Both the position numbers and the translations under genes were made by a program. Below, piece by piece: positions 15,391-24,078 of a stretch of 64,000 nucleotides of DNA (within the stretch, counting starts at the first letter, position 1; every line of letters starts with the position of its first letter). The notes below the pieces were generated by a model that ran no database searches, was not told where the DNA came from, and saw nothing but the letters and a program-made list of their open reading frames with translations. The stretch spans positions 1 through 64,000 of the forward strand of contig DASWMJ010000086.1 in assembly GCA_036399775.1 (NCBI GenBank), read 5' to 3'. The DNA comes from JADMIH01 sp036399775 (GTDB lineage: Bacteria > Chloroflexota > Chloroflexia > QHBQ01 > JADMIH01).

Positions 15391-16503
15391 ATGAAGAGTT
15401 CTGTTAGGGTTGGGGGTTGGGTAGCAACGGTAGTATTGCTGGCGGCCCTTATGGGCGGCGCGGACACGGTGCGGACGGCCAGGGCGCAGGCGGATAGCTA
15501 CACCTTCCCTGATACGGGGAAGACAGTGAAAGGGCGATTTTACCAGTATTGGGTGAATAGCGGGGCGGTGACACGGCAAGGGAGCGCGGTGTCTGATGAG
15601 ATGCAGGAAGTGTCAGAGGTGGATGGGAAGACGTACCTGGTGCAATACTTCGAGAAAGCGGTATTGGAGCTACACCCTGAGAACCAGGTGCCGTATGACG
15701 TGCTGCTATCCTTGTTAGGCAGCTCGCTGTATAAGCAGAAGTACCCTGGCGGCGCGCCTCACCAGATGCCTAACGAGTCGCCGTCGTCGCGGCTATTCCC
15801 GGAGACGGGCAAGAGAGTGGGGTGCCAGTTCCTGGATTACTGGCTGTCGTCCGGTGGCCTGATGCAGTTTGGCTACCCTATCTCCGATGAGATCATAGAA
15901 AAGTCTGAAGTTAGCGGCAAGCCCATGCGAGTGCAATACTTCGAGAGGGCGGTGCTGAAGTACGACGAGCGTTTGCTTGAGCGATTCACTACGTCCGCGG
16001 GTGCGGAGTACGTGGTGGCGGCGCAGCTTGGCAAAGCGCGCTACCAGGCGAAGCACCTCGGAGAGAAGCCCCAGGTGTTCATGCCAACACAACCGGCACC
16101 GAGCAGCGCAACAGATTGCACCCGCACCCCGCGAGGCCCATCCGAGTCGGACGCGTTCCCCGACCCGCCGGCGAGGGCATCTGTAGGCAAGGGGTTGGTT
16201 GTGAAGGGCATGGTGCGGTCAACAAAAGGGTGCGCGCCCATAAATAATGCCAGCGTGAAGTACGTAGTGGCGGGGCCGAATGGGGAGTACGACGCCGACC
16301 ACGAGGGGAAGGTATTCACGGATAGCTCTGGCGCGTACACGTTCGAGACCAACTTCCCAGGCTTCTACGGCGCGGGCGGCCCCCACGTGCATTTATACAT
16401 AGAAGGAGAGGGCTACAGGAGCCTGGAGACTGAGATTTTCGTGGCGTGCGGGCAGACCGAAGGCACCTTCGATGTTGTGCTGGCCCCTTCGCAGGGGGAA
16501 TAA
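15391..16503 (+). CDS. Exported protein with tandem FPxTG-type repeats and dioxygenase-like C-terminus
   Basis: An upstream in-frame GTG at 15376 is possible, but ATG 15391 is preferred because GAGGGGG lies 8 nt before it. Signal peptide is about residues 1-32 (..TARAQA). Two homologous ~60-residue modules follow ('FPDTGKTVKGRFYQYWVNSG' and 'FPETGKRVGCQFLDYWLSSG', each ending 'VQYFExAVLxxxxE'), a repeat type I associate with exported Chloroflexota proteins. The last ~125 residues resemble the dioxygenase-like domain of the preceding gene ('GMVRSTKGCAPINNASVKYV', 'TNFPGFYGAGGPHVHLYI'). Here the Arg before the His pair is absent, so a binding rather than catalytic role is more likely. Ends before a large hairpin. 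Confidence 0.75.
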   Translation: MKSSVRVGGWVATVVLLAALMGGADTVRTARAQADSYTFPDTGKTVKGRFYQYWVNSGAVTRQGSAVSDEMQEVSEVDGKTYLVQYFEKAVLELHPENQVPYDVLLSLLGSSLYKQKYPGGAPHQMPNESPSSRLFPETGKRVGCQFLDYWLSSGGLMQFGYPISDEIIEKSEVSGKPMRVQYFERAVLKYDERLLERFTTSAGAEYVVAAQLGKARYQAKHLGEKPQVFMPTQPAPSSATDCTRTPRGPSESDAFPDPPARASVGKGLVVKGMVRSTKGCAPINNASVKYVVAGPNGEYDADHEGKVFTDSSGAYTFETNFPGFYGAGGPHVHLYIEGEGYRSLETEIFVACGQTEGTFDVVLAPSQGE

Positions 16504-16510
16504 AATTATT

Positions 16511-16558
16511 GGTGTTACAGCAAATTCGACCCCACAGGGTCGAATTTGCTGTAACACC
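16511..16558. terminator. 22-bp perfect hairpin between convergent genes
   Basis: Left arm 16511-16532, 4-nt loop, right arm 16537-16558, all pairs perfect. It lies between two converging genes and probably ends transcription from both sides, although T-tracts are short. It may instead be a small dispersed palindrome. Confidence 0.7.
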
Positions 16559-16581
16559 AGAAACAATAACAAGTCTTCCTT

Positions 16582-19449
16582 CTACCGCCTGAGTCCGGGT
16601 TGGCAGGTGGGGTAGAAGGTGTTGGAGACAATCTTGGCCGTCTGTCCCCTGGTGGTGCTGTTGTAGGGGCGGAAGTATGGACGGTTGGGAGTGCCACACG
16701 GCTCGCCCGCGCCGCCGCAATCGTAGCCACCCATGATGCCGCGTGAGGCGAGGCGCTCTATCCATATATAGAAGGCGTGGGTGGTGGGCACGTCCTCGAA
16801 GGTCTGCGTGGTGTGGTCTTCCGCGTAGGCGGCGGCGTTGGACACGATCTTGGAGATTTGGCCGCGTGTGGCGCTGGCGTTGGGCCTGAAGTATGGCTTG
16901 TTGTCGCTGCCGCACGGCTCGCCCGTACCACCGCACTCGTACCCGCTCATAACATGCATCAGGCTCATCCTGTTGATGAACACATAGAAGGTATTGGCGG
17001 GAGGCACGTCCTCGTAAATCTGGGTGTCGGGGTCTACAGTGGAGTTGACGGCGTTGGAGACGATCTTGGCTATCTGGCCCCGCGTGATGGAGTTGTTGGG
17101 CCGGAAGGTGCCGTCGTTGTAGCCGCCCAGGACGCTGCGGCAGGCGAGACACTGCACGTATGGGTAGAAGGTATTGCTCGGCGGCACGTCGGTGAAGCTG
17201 ATTTCACAGGGCAGGGCCGTTGCGATGGGAGTAGGTGTTACCAGCGCGCAGATGTACCTGGGCGGGGTCTCGCCGTAAGCATTGGCTCCGTTGGGGAAGT
17301 GCGCTACGAAGTCAATCTTGTACCAGTTGTACTGCGCCGGGATGTTCGCCTCGGTGAGAGTACCTGTGACGCCGCCATAGCCGCGCGGGAGAGTTACCTC
17401 GCGGCCTTGCTGGTCGAAGGTGGTCCAGGGGCCGTTCTCGTCCGGTGCTACCAGGAAGGTGAGGGTAGCGTTGCCGGTCATGGTGTCAGGGCAGCCCGAT
17501 TCTGAGTAGAAGGAGAAGTTGTAGCGGTAAGTTGTGGCGCTTTCGCAAGTCGAGGAGTGGCCGCCTGAGCCTTGCAGCACGCCGCATGGTGGGCCTATGG
17601 TCGAAGTGGGATAGATCGTCGGGGTGGAGGTGGATGATGGGACGGGGGTGTCTGCGTGTACGGTGGTGGTAGGAGACGCGCTCGTGTTAGTGGCGGTAGA
17701 GGACGGCACGACGGTAGAGGTAGAGGTTGGAGGCATGATAGATGTTGTATTGGTCGGTGAGGCTTGCGGTGTGGTAGTGACTTCTCCACACCCGCCGGCT
17801 ACGGAGACGTTTACCGGTGTAGGGGGAGTTTGCAGATTGCCTGCGGCGTCTGTTGCCCTGACCAGGAGCGAGTAGTTACCATCTGTAGCTATGGCCCACT
17901 GGTAGGTCCAGCTTGTGGTGCCCTGGGCGAGGTGCCAGGTGCCGCCGTTATCGGTGCTGACTTCTACCTGGGTGACGCCGCTGTAGTAGTCGTGCGCCAC
18001 ACCCTGAATTGTGTAGGAGCAGGCGTTGATGGACTGGCCGTTTGTGGGGCTGGTTATCTGCGACTCCGGGGCGTAGGGGTCGAGGGAGGGGTCTTCGCCT
18101 ACCACGTCCACCACGAGGCCATACTTCATATCGCCCCCGTAGAGGCAGGTGCGCGCCTGGCCTCTAACGGTGCAGGGGAGGTAGTCTACGCCCCAGACGT
18201 TGCCGAAGTCGCCGTTGGTGGACTGCCGTAGCTGGTGGCGTATCGTCTCGGTGAGCACGGGGGTCGCGCCTGTAGTATCTACCTCAAAGCCGCGTATGCC
18301 TGCCTGGTACCAGCCGACGAGCAGGAGGTCATGGCCTGGGCTGAGGTTCTTGATACGCATGTTGTGGGCGCGGTTGGTGGCCGCGGTGCCGCTACCGACG
18401 ATGCCGCCCGCGTAAACGGGGTTGGCGATGTCGGTGATGTTATAGATTTTTATCTTTTCGAGATTGGAGATATTTTCAAACTCATCCTCGATAAAGACGA
18501 AGCGCCCGTCGGTGCTGGGCACGGTGTGGTGGACCGCGAAGCCGGACGGCCTGATGCTATTGATGGGGTTGAGGGGAGCAGGGTTGGTGTTGTGGGCCAG
18601 GGTCTCTTTGTCGTGGATTATGAGGCCGCCCTCCCAGTGGGCGAGGTACGCGCGGTTGCCTACGACGTTGGAGTCGTGTATGAAGATGGTGCCGCCGTTG
18701 CTGTCGCTGCGCTGGTACCGCCCGGTCTCGGTCATGGTGGGGAGGCTGCGGAGGTCCATCACGACGATCTTATAGCCGGAGCCGCCTTCGCCCGACATGG
18801 CGAGCCAGGCGTAGTCGGCGTTGCCGTTGGTGTCGGTGGAGACGAAATGCTCGTGGACGGTACACCAGTCCGCGCCGGTCTTACGGCCCACGAGTGAGGG
18901 GTTGGCGGGGTCGTTGACGTTGTAGACGAAGAAGCCGCAGCCCGTGCCGCTGCCGCGCATGGTGGCGGAAACGTAGTAGTTGCTCCCCTGGCGGAAGGGG
19001 AAGGCGGAGAGGCCTGCGGTGCCGCCCGTAGGGAAAGGCTGCGTTTTGAGGAGGGCGGGGTTGTAGGGGTCGTCTACATTAAATAGGTAGAACATGCGGA
19101 GGCCGAAGCCCGCCAGCACGACGTAATCATGCCCGTTGGCCTGCCACACGCCGATGTCGCCGTACGGGCTGGCGTAGACGTTGTCGGTGCAGAAGCCGGC
19201 GACATGGGTGATCGAGAGAGGCGAAACGCCGAAGAAGGGCGGCTCGGCGTACATCCCGCCGCAGGGGTGGGTGAGGTGGTTAGGTGCGGGGTTGGAGCCA
19301 GGCTGTTCCGGCTGGCCGGTGCCTGATATGCCGGGCGGGATGGGCACGCCGAAGAGGGGCCGGGCGTCCGCGGGCGACAATGCGCCGGAAAGGGCGATTA
19401 CCAGGGTGAACAGCAAAGCCGCTAGGGGCAATAAACGCCTGGCTGTCAT
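16582..19449 (-). CDS. S-layer-homology protein with LVIVD-type propeller and Ig-like domain
   Basis: The frame is open to 19533, but the ATG at 19449 has AAGGAG 6 nt upstream and is followed directly by a signal peptide (RRLLPLAALLFTLVIALSG), giving 955 residues. Order: signal; beta-propeller of choice-of-anchor/LVIVD type to about residue 460 ('FNVDDPYNPALLKTQ', 'YNVNDPANPSLVGRK', 'YNITDIANPVYAGG'); an Ig-like domain about 470-550 ('SQITSPTNGQSINACSYTI'); a Ser/Thr/Pro linker; another beta domain; then three SLH modules at the C-terminus with Cys pairs (GGYDCGGAGEPCG). It should be exported and held at the surface by SLH modules, like the gene at 6531. Function unknown; no catalytic motif. 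Confidence 0.82.
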   Translation of the reverse strand: MTARRLLPLAALLFTLVIALSGALSPADARPLFGVPIPPGISGTGQPEQPGSNPAPNHLTHPCGGMYAEPPFFGVSPLSITHVAGFCTDNVYASPYGDIGVWQANGHDYVVLAGFGLRMFYLFNVDDPYNPALLKTQPFPTGGTAGLSAFPFRQGSNYYVSATMRGSGTGCGFFVYNVNDPANPSLVGRKTGADWCTVHEHFVSTDTNGNADYAWLAMSGEGGSGYKIVVMDLRSLPTMTETGRYQRSDSNGGTIFIHDSNVVGNRAYLAHWEGGLIIHDKETLAHNTNPAPLNPINSIRPSGFAVHHTVPSTDGRFVFIEDEFENISNLEKIKIYNITDIANPVYAGGIVGSGTAATNRAHNMRIKNLSPGHDLLLVGWYQAGIRGFEVDTTGATPVLTETIRHQLRQSTNGDFGNVWGVDYLPCTVRGQARTCLYGGDMKYGLVVDVVGEDPSLDPYAPESQITSPTNGQSINACSYTIQGVAHDYYSGVTQVEVSTDNGGTWHLAQGTTSWTYQWAIATDGNYSLLVRATDAAGNLQTPPTPVNVSVAGGCGEVTTTPQASPTNTTSIMPPTSTSTVVPSSTATNTSASPTTTVHADTPVPSSTSTPTIYPTSTIGPPCGVLQGSGGHSSTCESATTYRYNFSFYSESGCPDTMTGNATLTFLVAPDENGPWTTFDQQGREVTLPRGYGGVTGTLTEANIPAQYNWYKIDFVAHFPNGANAYGETPPRYICALVTPTPIATALPCEISFTDVPPSNTFYPYVQCLACRSVLGGYNDGTFRPNNSITRGQIAKIVSNAVNSTVDPDTQIYEDVPPANTFYVFINRMSLMHVMSGYECGGTGEPCGSDNKPYFRPNASATRGQISKIVSNAAAYAEDHTTQTFEDVPTTHAFYIWIERLASRGIMGGYDCGGAGEPCGTPNRPYFRPYNSTTRGQTAKIVSNTFYPTCQPGLRR

Positions 19450-19543
19450 GAGTGGCTCCTTCATGCTGAATAAGCGAGTTATTTCATTTAGGCTGATATT
19501 GTAGATTATGCGGTATGAATAGGTCGGCGTCAAGATACATAAG

Positions 19544-19606
19544 GAGGCTATCTACGTGCGAGAAATTGACGGCTTCACCACCAATTTCTCGTACACAGAT
19601 AGCCTC
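19544..19606. repeat. Two-segment inverted repeat upstream of the S-layer gene
   Basis: GAGGCTATCT (19544-19553) pairs with AGATAGCCTC (19597-19606), and CGAGAAATTG (19559-19568) pairs with CAATTTCTCG (19582-19591). It lies about 100 bp before the start of the minus-strand S-layer gene, so it could be a leader hairpin or a mobile palindrome. No T-tract of note. Confidence 0.55.
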
Positions 19607-20226
19607 TCTTTCTAGTGGCAAGGCGTTTTGGCGACTTTGACACATCTCCAACATTATAAAAGACATATTGTAAAGCTCGACGCATAGCTGTATAATGGGC
19701 TTTAACTTATGGCTGCCGTGCTGACGCAGAGCAATCTATTTGCTGCTTTTTACGAGCGCAAAGTCATAGCTATTTAATAGATGGCAGTCGTCGTTGCAGA
19801 TGACGGAATGCTTATACGATAAGTAAGCAACTGTTTTGTATGCAGCGAAGGGTTGATGCGAAGTAGCAGGGTCTTTAGGGCAACGAGGGCCTAATGGGGA
19901 GCGCCTCACAGGGGTGAGATGAAAGCTCATGGAAGGTGGGGTTGGAGAGTAATCTGATTGGCTCAGTGTTCAATAGGGCCAGATCGGGCTGGTGCTGTTT
20001 ATCAGGGGACTATCCTCCGGCTATTTGTGCCACTTTTTGTGCCACTCACTATAGCAAATCAGTACGTATACTATCGGTGTAGCACCCTGGAGTGTCTGGT
20101 GATGCACACGAGCTAACCCGCCGGCCATAACGTCACGGTCCTTCCTATCCATGACTGTCCCCAATGCCCGTGCATACGTTACGCTCCATCCCTGCATTTC
20201 TAGACACCCTCGCATAATGTTAGCTA
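19607..20226. other. Intergenic region, no gene seen
   Basis: About 620 bp of lower G+C. Short ORFs here have no ribosome binding site or recognisable product. It contains one copy of a 41-bp repeat (20011-20051) also found inverted at 27179-27220. It may be a remnant of a lost gene. Confidence 0.4.
20011..20051 (+). repeat. 41-bp repeat, copy A
   Basis: TATCCTCCGGCT ... TTTGTGxCACTTTTTGT ... CACTCACTA. It is matched with a few substitutions and a 2-bp difference by the reverse complement of 27179-27220. The two copies flank the exported-pair and phospholipid genes. Confidence 0.65.
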
Positions 20227-20253
20227 TTGAAGTCGAAAGGAAGTGCAGTCGAA

Positions 20254-20541
20254 GTGAACGAAGATAAAAACCAAAACCAGGAAGTTTCGTCCGGGCAAGG
20301 CTGTGCTACAGGCCACTCAGCGAGTCCACCCCAAAGCGCGGATACCCCTTTTCCTGTGGCAGGATTGCCCTTTGAAGAAATCCCGATTGGCTATCCTATG
20401 GACGCCGCAGAATTCAACCGGCTCAAGAGCGCCGCGGAGAGTGTTCCTGGTGATGAACCGCCCGATTATGGGCACCAACCTATAGCCCCACAGGAGGATT
20501 CAGACGATGGCAGACAAGAAGAAAACCCAGAAAACGGCTAA
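20254..20541 (+). CDS. Small acidic hypothetical protein
   Basis: The frame opens at a TTG (20227) without SD. GTG 20254, 12 nt after AAGGA, is a better but still imperfect start (95 aa). The protein is hydrophilic, Glu/Gln/Pro-rich and probably largely disordered. Its one structured stretch, 'GYPMDAAEFNRLKSAAES', matches 'RYPVSMEEFSQLKQDAEV' in the next gene, so both share a short N-terminal module. Its 3' end overlaps the next gene by 35 bp, which argues for translational coupling. Function not recognised. Confidence 0.55.
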   Translation: MNEDKNQNQEVSSGQGCATGHSASPPQSADTPFPVAGLPFEEIPIGYPMDAAEFNRLKSAAESVPGDEPPDYGHQPIAPQEDSDDGRQEENPENG

Positions 20542-22336
20542 GAATCTCCAGGAGGCTGGTACCACGGCAGCCGGGGGGAGAACCCAACAAACGGCTAATA
20601 ATCTTCAGGAGCCTGATACCACAGAAATCAAGTCAGCCGCCGCGCAGCAGGACAACGGCGAACTCCTTGCCGGGATCGCGGGACCCGAAGAAGCAGCGCC
20701 ACAACTTTTCTCAGCTGCGGGTAGCGAGCCTGTCATGGGCGTTCAGCGTAGTCTCGCAGATGTGGCAGCCCCGGAGTTACTAATGGCGCTGGCTCCCAGC
20801 CCGGCCCGCCCGGACTGGATGGTGACTCGCTATCCGGTTTCTATGGAAGAATTCAGTCAATTGAAGCAGGATGCCGAAGTCCCCGACCCGGTTACGGCAG
20901 CCCTGGCGCTGGTAGATGAGACGACGCCTGAACAGGATATGGAGGTCGAGGCCGCGATATTGGAAGCCCCGGAGGGTGAGGTGATAGGGGCCGCGCAGGG
21001 AGCCGCAGCGCCGGGCGCAGCCGCGCCGGGCACGATTGCATCTTTCGACGGTATCCCGCAGACAGCCTTTATACCCTCCGACGATACAATTGCTGTTGGC
21101 CCCAATGATGTCATGGTGGCCGTCAACGCTACGATGGCCGTTTATTCCAGGACGGGCAGCCTCAAGTTTAGATGGCCTTTGGCGAATATGTTCAGCTCTG
21201 CGCTGTCTGCTGCCGGTGCCAATGCCTCGGTTTTCGACCCTAAAGTCGCTTACGATCACTATGCACGTCGCTGGATCGTAGTCGCCGTGGCCCGCGTAGC
21301 ATCACCGCCTGCCACCTGGATATTGATCGGGGTTTCTCAGGGTCCCGACCCCAATGGCGCATATTGGACCTGGGCGCTGAATGCTGCCCTCAACGGTAAT
21401 ACTCCCACTAATAACTGGGCTGATTATCCAACGCTTGGGTTCGATACTCAGGCTATATACATAGCCTGTAATATGTTTCTATTCGGCGGGGGCTTTCAGT
21501 ATACCAAGCTAAGGATCCTCAACAAGGCTGAACTCTACGGCGGCGGGGTAGGGGCCGGCCACGCTGTCAGGTGGTACGACATGTGGAACTTGAGGAACCC
21601 TGATTCGTCACTGGCGTTTACCGTTCAGCCTGCGGTGCATTTCACCGGAACGGGAGGCAACCCCCCGGCTTACATGGTCAACGCTCTCTTTCCCAGGGGG
21701 AACTCATTGACCCTTTGGACCCTGACTAACCCTATAGCGTTCTGGACGGGCGGCGCGCCAGGCCTGACCAATGCCTCGGTGCCATGTATAGAGTATGATT
21801 TGCCTCCCGGCGGCAGGCAACCTGGGACGAGCGTTCGTATTGCGACCAACGATACCAGACTGCTGAATGCCGTCTATCAAAATGCCGGGGGCGTGCAGCG
21901 TTTGTGGACGACCCATACTGCCAAGCACACCTGGCAGGGCGAAGCGGAGGCGCGCTCCGTAGCCCAATGGTACGAGATCAATATTCCGACGAAGACCGTC
22001 GCCCAGCAGAACAAGTACGGCGCATCAGGGAAATACTACTTCTTCCCCGCCATCCAAACCGACCTGGCTCGAAATGCCTATCTCGTGGTTGGCCGGTCCG
22101 GCGAAACCGAGTTTGCCTCCATACGGCAAACCGGGCGCAGGGTGGGCGATCCTCCAAACAGCCTTCAGAGCAGCACGCTTGTTCAGGCGGGCGCGAGTAG
22201 CAACACCTCACAACGCTGGGGCGATTACTTCGGAATCTGCCGTGATGGAGAAGGTGGCAATATGGTGTGGATGTACGCGCAGTATGCTGCGACCGGCGGC
22301 TCCTGGGCGACAAGGGTATGCGCCGCGCGCTTTTAG
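20507..22336 (+). CDS. Large protein with low-complexity N-terminus and beta-propeller body
   Basis: 609 residues, GGAGG 10 nt before the ATG. The N-terminus holds a duplicated 'KTAKNLQEAGTT/QTANNLQEPDTT' unit, then a Pro/Ala/Glu-rich stretch with the 'YPVSMEEFSQLKQDAE' module shared with the preceding gene. From about residue 170 to the end it resembles an exported-type propeller or lectin-like domain ('SFDGIPQTAFIPSDDTIAVGPNDVMVAVN', 'DPKVAYDHYARRWIVVAVAR', 'QRWGDYFGICRDGEGG'). Such 'VGPNDVM...DPKVxYD' domains are seen in secreted proteins of unknown role. No signal peptide is visible, which is odd for this domain. Ends just before a 23-bp hairpin terminator. Confidence 0.65.
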   Translation: MADKKKTQKTAKNLQEAGTTAAGGRTQQTANNLQEPDTTEIKSAAAQQDNGELLAGIAGPEEAAPQLFSAAGSEPVMGVQRSLADVAAPELLMALAPSPARPDWMVTRYPVSMEEFSQLKQDAEVPDPVTAALALVDETTPEQDMEVEAAILEAPEGEVIGAAQGAAAPGAAAPGTIASFDGIPQTAFIPSDDTIAVGPNDVMVAVNATMAVYSRTGSLKFRWPLANMFSSALSAAGANASVFDPKVAYDHYARRWIVVAVARVASPPATWILIGVSQGPDPNGAYWTWALNAALNGNTPTNNWADYPTLGFDTQAIYIACNMFLFGGGFQYTKLRILNKAELYGGGVGAGHAVRWYDMWNLRNPDSSLAFTVQPAVHFTGTGGNPPAYMVNALFPRGNSLTLWTLTNPIAFWTGGAPGLTNASVPCIEYDLPPGGRQPGTSVRIATNDTRLLNAVYQNAGGVQRLWTTHTAKHTWQGEAEARSVAQWYEINIPTKTVAQQNKYGASGKYYFFPAIQTDLARNAYLVVGRSGETEFASIRQTGRRVGDPPNSLQSSTLVQAGASSNTSQRWGDYFGICRDGEGGNMVWMYAQYAATGGSWATRVCAARF

Positions 22337-22361
22337 GCTGCGTTCCTAAGTCCAAACAAAT

Positions 22362-22410
22362 GAAAAAAGCAGCAAATGGGCGGCGCAGCCGCCCATTTGC
22401 TGCTTTTTTC
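22362..22410. terminator. Bidirectional terminator, 23-bp perfect stem
   Basis: Arms 22362-22384 and 22388-22410 with a 3-nt loop, flanked by A6 and T6 so it works in both directions. It separates two converging genes. Confidence 0.9.
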
Positions 22411-22433
22411 AAAGGTCTCATGAAGAATAGAGA

Positions 22434-22811
22434 TTAAGGGGTATCGCCCCAGTCTATCTCGTACTTTCCCGGCTCCGTGCCATCTCCTTTCTTGAGGGTG
22501 GCATCGAGTATCTGGTGGTTGTTGCGCTGGAAGAGTTCCCTTTCGGTGGGGGAAGAGCGGACTTCGGTTTGGTGCCTTTCGAGGTAGGACAGGGCTTCGT
22601 TGACGCGCTCAAGGCTGTCGTAGAGCACGTCGCCGCCGACGAAGGTGCCGACGGTCTTGCGGGAGGCGTCGTAGCTTGAGCCACCGAGCGCGGCGGTGAA
22701 GAAGGCTCTGTTGAGTTCGAGGACTCGGCGCATGACTTCCGCCTGGCCCTGCACGTTGTCCAGGTCGGCGCACAACCGTCGTATCTCCTGCCTAAGCTCG
22801 TGGTCTGCCAT
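22434..22811 (-). CDS. Helical hypothetical protein, ~125 aa
   Basis: ATG at 22811 is chosen, with GGAGG 12 nt upstream; an in-frame GTG at 22823 sits too close to that SD. The protein is soluble and mostly helical ('HELRQEIRRLCADLDNVQGQAEVMRRVLELN'), charged, with no known motif. Not recognised. Single gene, convergent with the gene ending at 22336. Confidence 0.55.
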   Translation of the reverse strand: MADHELRQEIRRLCADLDNVQGQAEVMRRVLELNRAFFTAALGGSSYDASRKTVGTFVGGDVLYDSLERVNEALSYLERHQTEVRSSPTERELFQRNNHQILDATLKKGDGTEPGKYEIDWGDTP

Positions 22812-22869
22812 GCCTGGTCTCACCCTCCTGCGAATATTATAGCATGAGTAAGCGCGCAGAATAACGCTC

Positions 22870-22958
22870 GTAGGGGCGTGATTTATCGCGCCCTGGTGGG
22901 GATGACAGGCCGGCTTGGTGCGTGGTCCCCAGCAGGGCGCGATAAATCACGCCCCTAC
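22870..22958. repeat. Palindromic element family III (89 bp)
   Basis: Perfect 26-bp inverted repeats at 22870-22895 and 22933-22958 (GTAGGGGCGTGATTTATCGC...). One copy in the window. Typical of a non-autonomous dispersed palindrome. Confidence 0.8.
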
Positions 22959-23050
22959 ATCTCTCACCCGCATGAAGACAAATATGTAATTTACAGCATA
23001 GACGCGGAGATACGAGGGATGGAAGGGAAGATTGAGGAGTAAGTAGGCAA

Positions 23051-23088
23051 AATTGCCTAGCCTGGGGCGCAGGGGAAAATAGGCAATT
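23051..23088. promoter_or_regulatory. Inverted repeat before the phospholipid operon
   Basis: AATTGCCTA (23051-23059) and TAGGCAATT (23080-23088), 20 bp apart. A weak promoter (TTGTAC, 16 bp, TATTGT at about 23109) follows, so the repeat could be an operator for the operon starting at 23192. Confidence 0.35.
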
Positions 23089-23191
23089 GTACAGAAGTCG
23101 GGGCCGCTTATTGTTGCTATTGTAGTAGCAGTAGGCGGCCCTCTTTGTATTTTGTATGTAGAGGGGGCGGGGCCGGAGAAAGGAGTTCCCC

Positions 23192-23950
23192 ATGTACCCA
23201 CGTTTGCCGGTAGTTGATTCTCCGGGTGCTGTCGCAGGCAGGAGTAAAGCTCTTGGCGGGCGAGGCGGCGCGGGCGTGGAGGATTTGCCTGGGTGGGCGA
23301 TCTCGCCGGGGGCGTGCGCGGGGCGGGCGATGTTGCAGGGGCCGGCTTTTGCCATGCTGGGGCTGGTCGCGCCTGCGGAGGTTTCTGGAGTAGAGGTATT
23401 GGCCGGAGTGACACCGCCAGTGTTGTTTGTGGCTAACCACACCAGCCACCTCGACAGCCCAACGCTGCTGCGGGCGATGCCCTCGGTATGGCGGCGACGG
23501 GTCGCGGTGGTGGCTGCCGCCGATTATTTTTTCAGTAAGCCCTGGCTGGGGGCGAGTGTTACGCTGCTAATGAACACGTTTCCTTTCTCCCGGAGCGCAT
23601 CTCCTACGTCCGTGCGGCGCAGCCTGGCACATTGCGCGTGGCTGCTCGACAGGGGTTGGTCGCTGCTGCTCTACCCGGAGGGCACTCGCTCGTGTACGGG
23701 TGAGATGGCCGAGTTCAAGTCGGGCGTGGGCCTACTCGCGGTGAGGCTGGGGGTGCCGGTGGTGCCCGTTTACATGGAAGGTTTGCACAAGGTATTGCCG
23801 AAGGGACAGAAAGTGCCGCGCCCTGGCCGCGTGCAGGTGAGCTTTGGGAACGCGCTCAGCTTCGAGCCGGAGACGCCCTACGACCTGGCTACCCAGGCGA
23901 TAGAGGGGGCGGTGCGGGCGCTTGGCGAGGGGTCAGGGGTCGGGGATTAG
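23192..23950 (+). CDS. 1-acyl-sn-glycerol-3-phosphate acyltransferase-like (PlsC family)
   Basis: 252 residues, AAGGAG before the ATG. The acyltransferase motif H(x4)D is NHTSHLD (residues 82-88) and motif III is PEGTRS (162-167). The family transfers an acyl group to lysophosphatidate or a related lysolipid at the inner membrane face. No strong TM helix is visible beyond a hydrophobic stretch near 54-62. It is the first gene of a run that continues with CDP-alcohol phosphatidyltransferase, CdsA, a membrane protein and a methyltransferase. That suggests a dedicated, second phospholipid pathway rather than housekeeping plsC. The gap to the next gene holds a heptanucleotide array. Confidence 0.87.
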   Translation: MYPRLPVVDSPGAVAGRSKALGGRGGAGVEDLPGWAISPGACAGRAMLQGPAFAMLGLVAPAEVSGVEVLAGVTPPVLFVANHTSHLDSPTLLRAMPSVWRRRVAVVAAADYFFSKPWLGASVTLLMNTFPFSRSASPTSVRRSLAHCAWLLDRGWSLLLYPEGTRSCTGEMAEFKSGVGLLAVRLGVPVVPVYMEGLHKVLPKGQKVPRPGRVQVSFGNALSFEPETPYDLATQAIEGAVRALGEGSGVGD

Positions 23951-24058
23951 GGGCTAGGGGTTAGGGGTCAAGTGTCAGGTGATGCGTATTGGGGTTTTGG
24001 ATAGTCAAATTCGTTTCGTTCCTTGATCCCTAACCCCTAACCCCTAACCCCTAACCCC
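23930..24058. repeat. Heptanucleotide arrays in inverted arrangement
   Basis: GGGGTCA/GGGGTTA-type units at 23930-23980 face CCCCTAA units at 24025-24058, so the transcript can fold into a long hairpin between two genes of one operon. The first units overlap the end of the acyltransferase gene. Confidence 0.7.
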
Positions 24059-24078
24059 TTCTTCAAGAGGAGACAACT

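Noticed and set aside
20021..20215. 64-residue minus-strand ORF ending SEWHKKWHK
   Set aside because: No SD, no recognisable family, and its end is the dispersed 41-bp repeat; probably chance or a remnant.
23930..24058. Telomere-like CCCTAA arrays
   Set aside because: Short, internal, mirrored heptamers of several sequence families; no sign of a linear replicon end.
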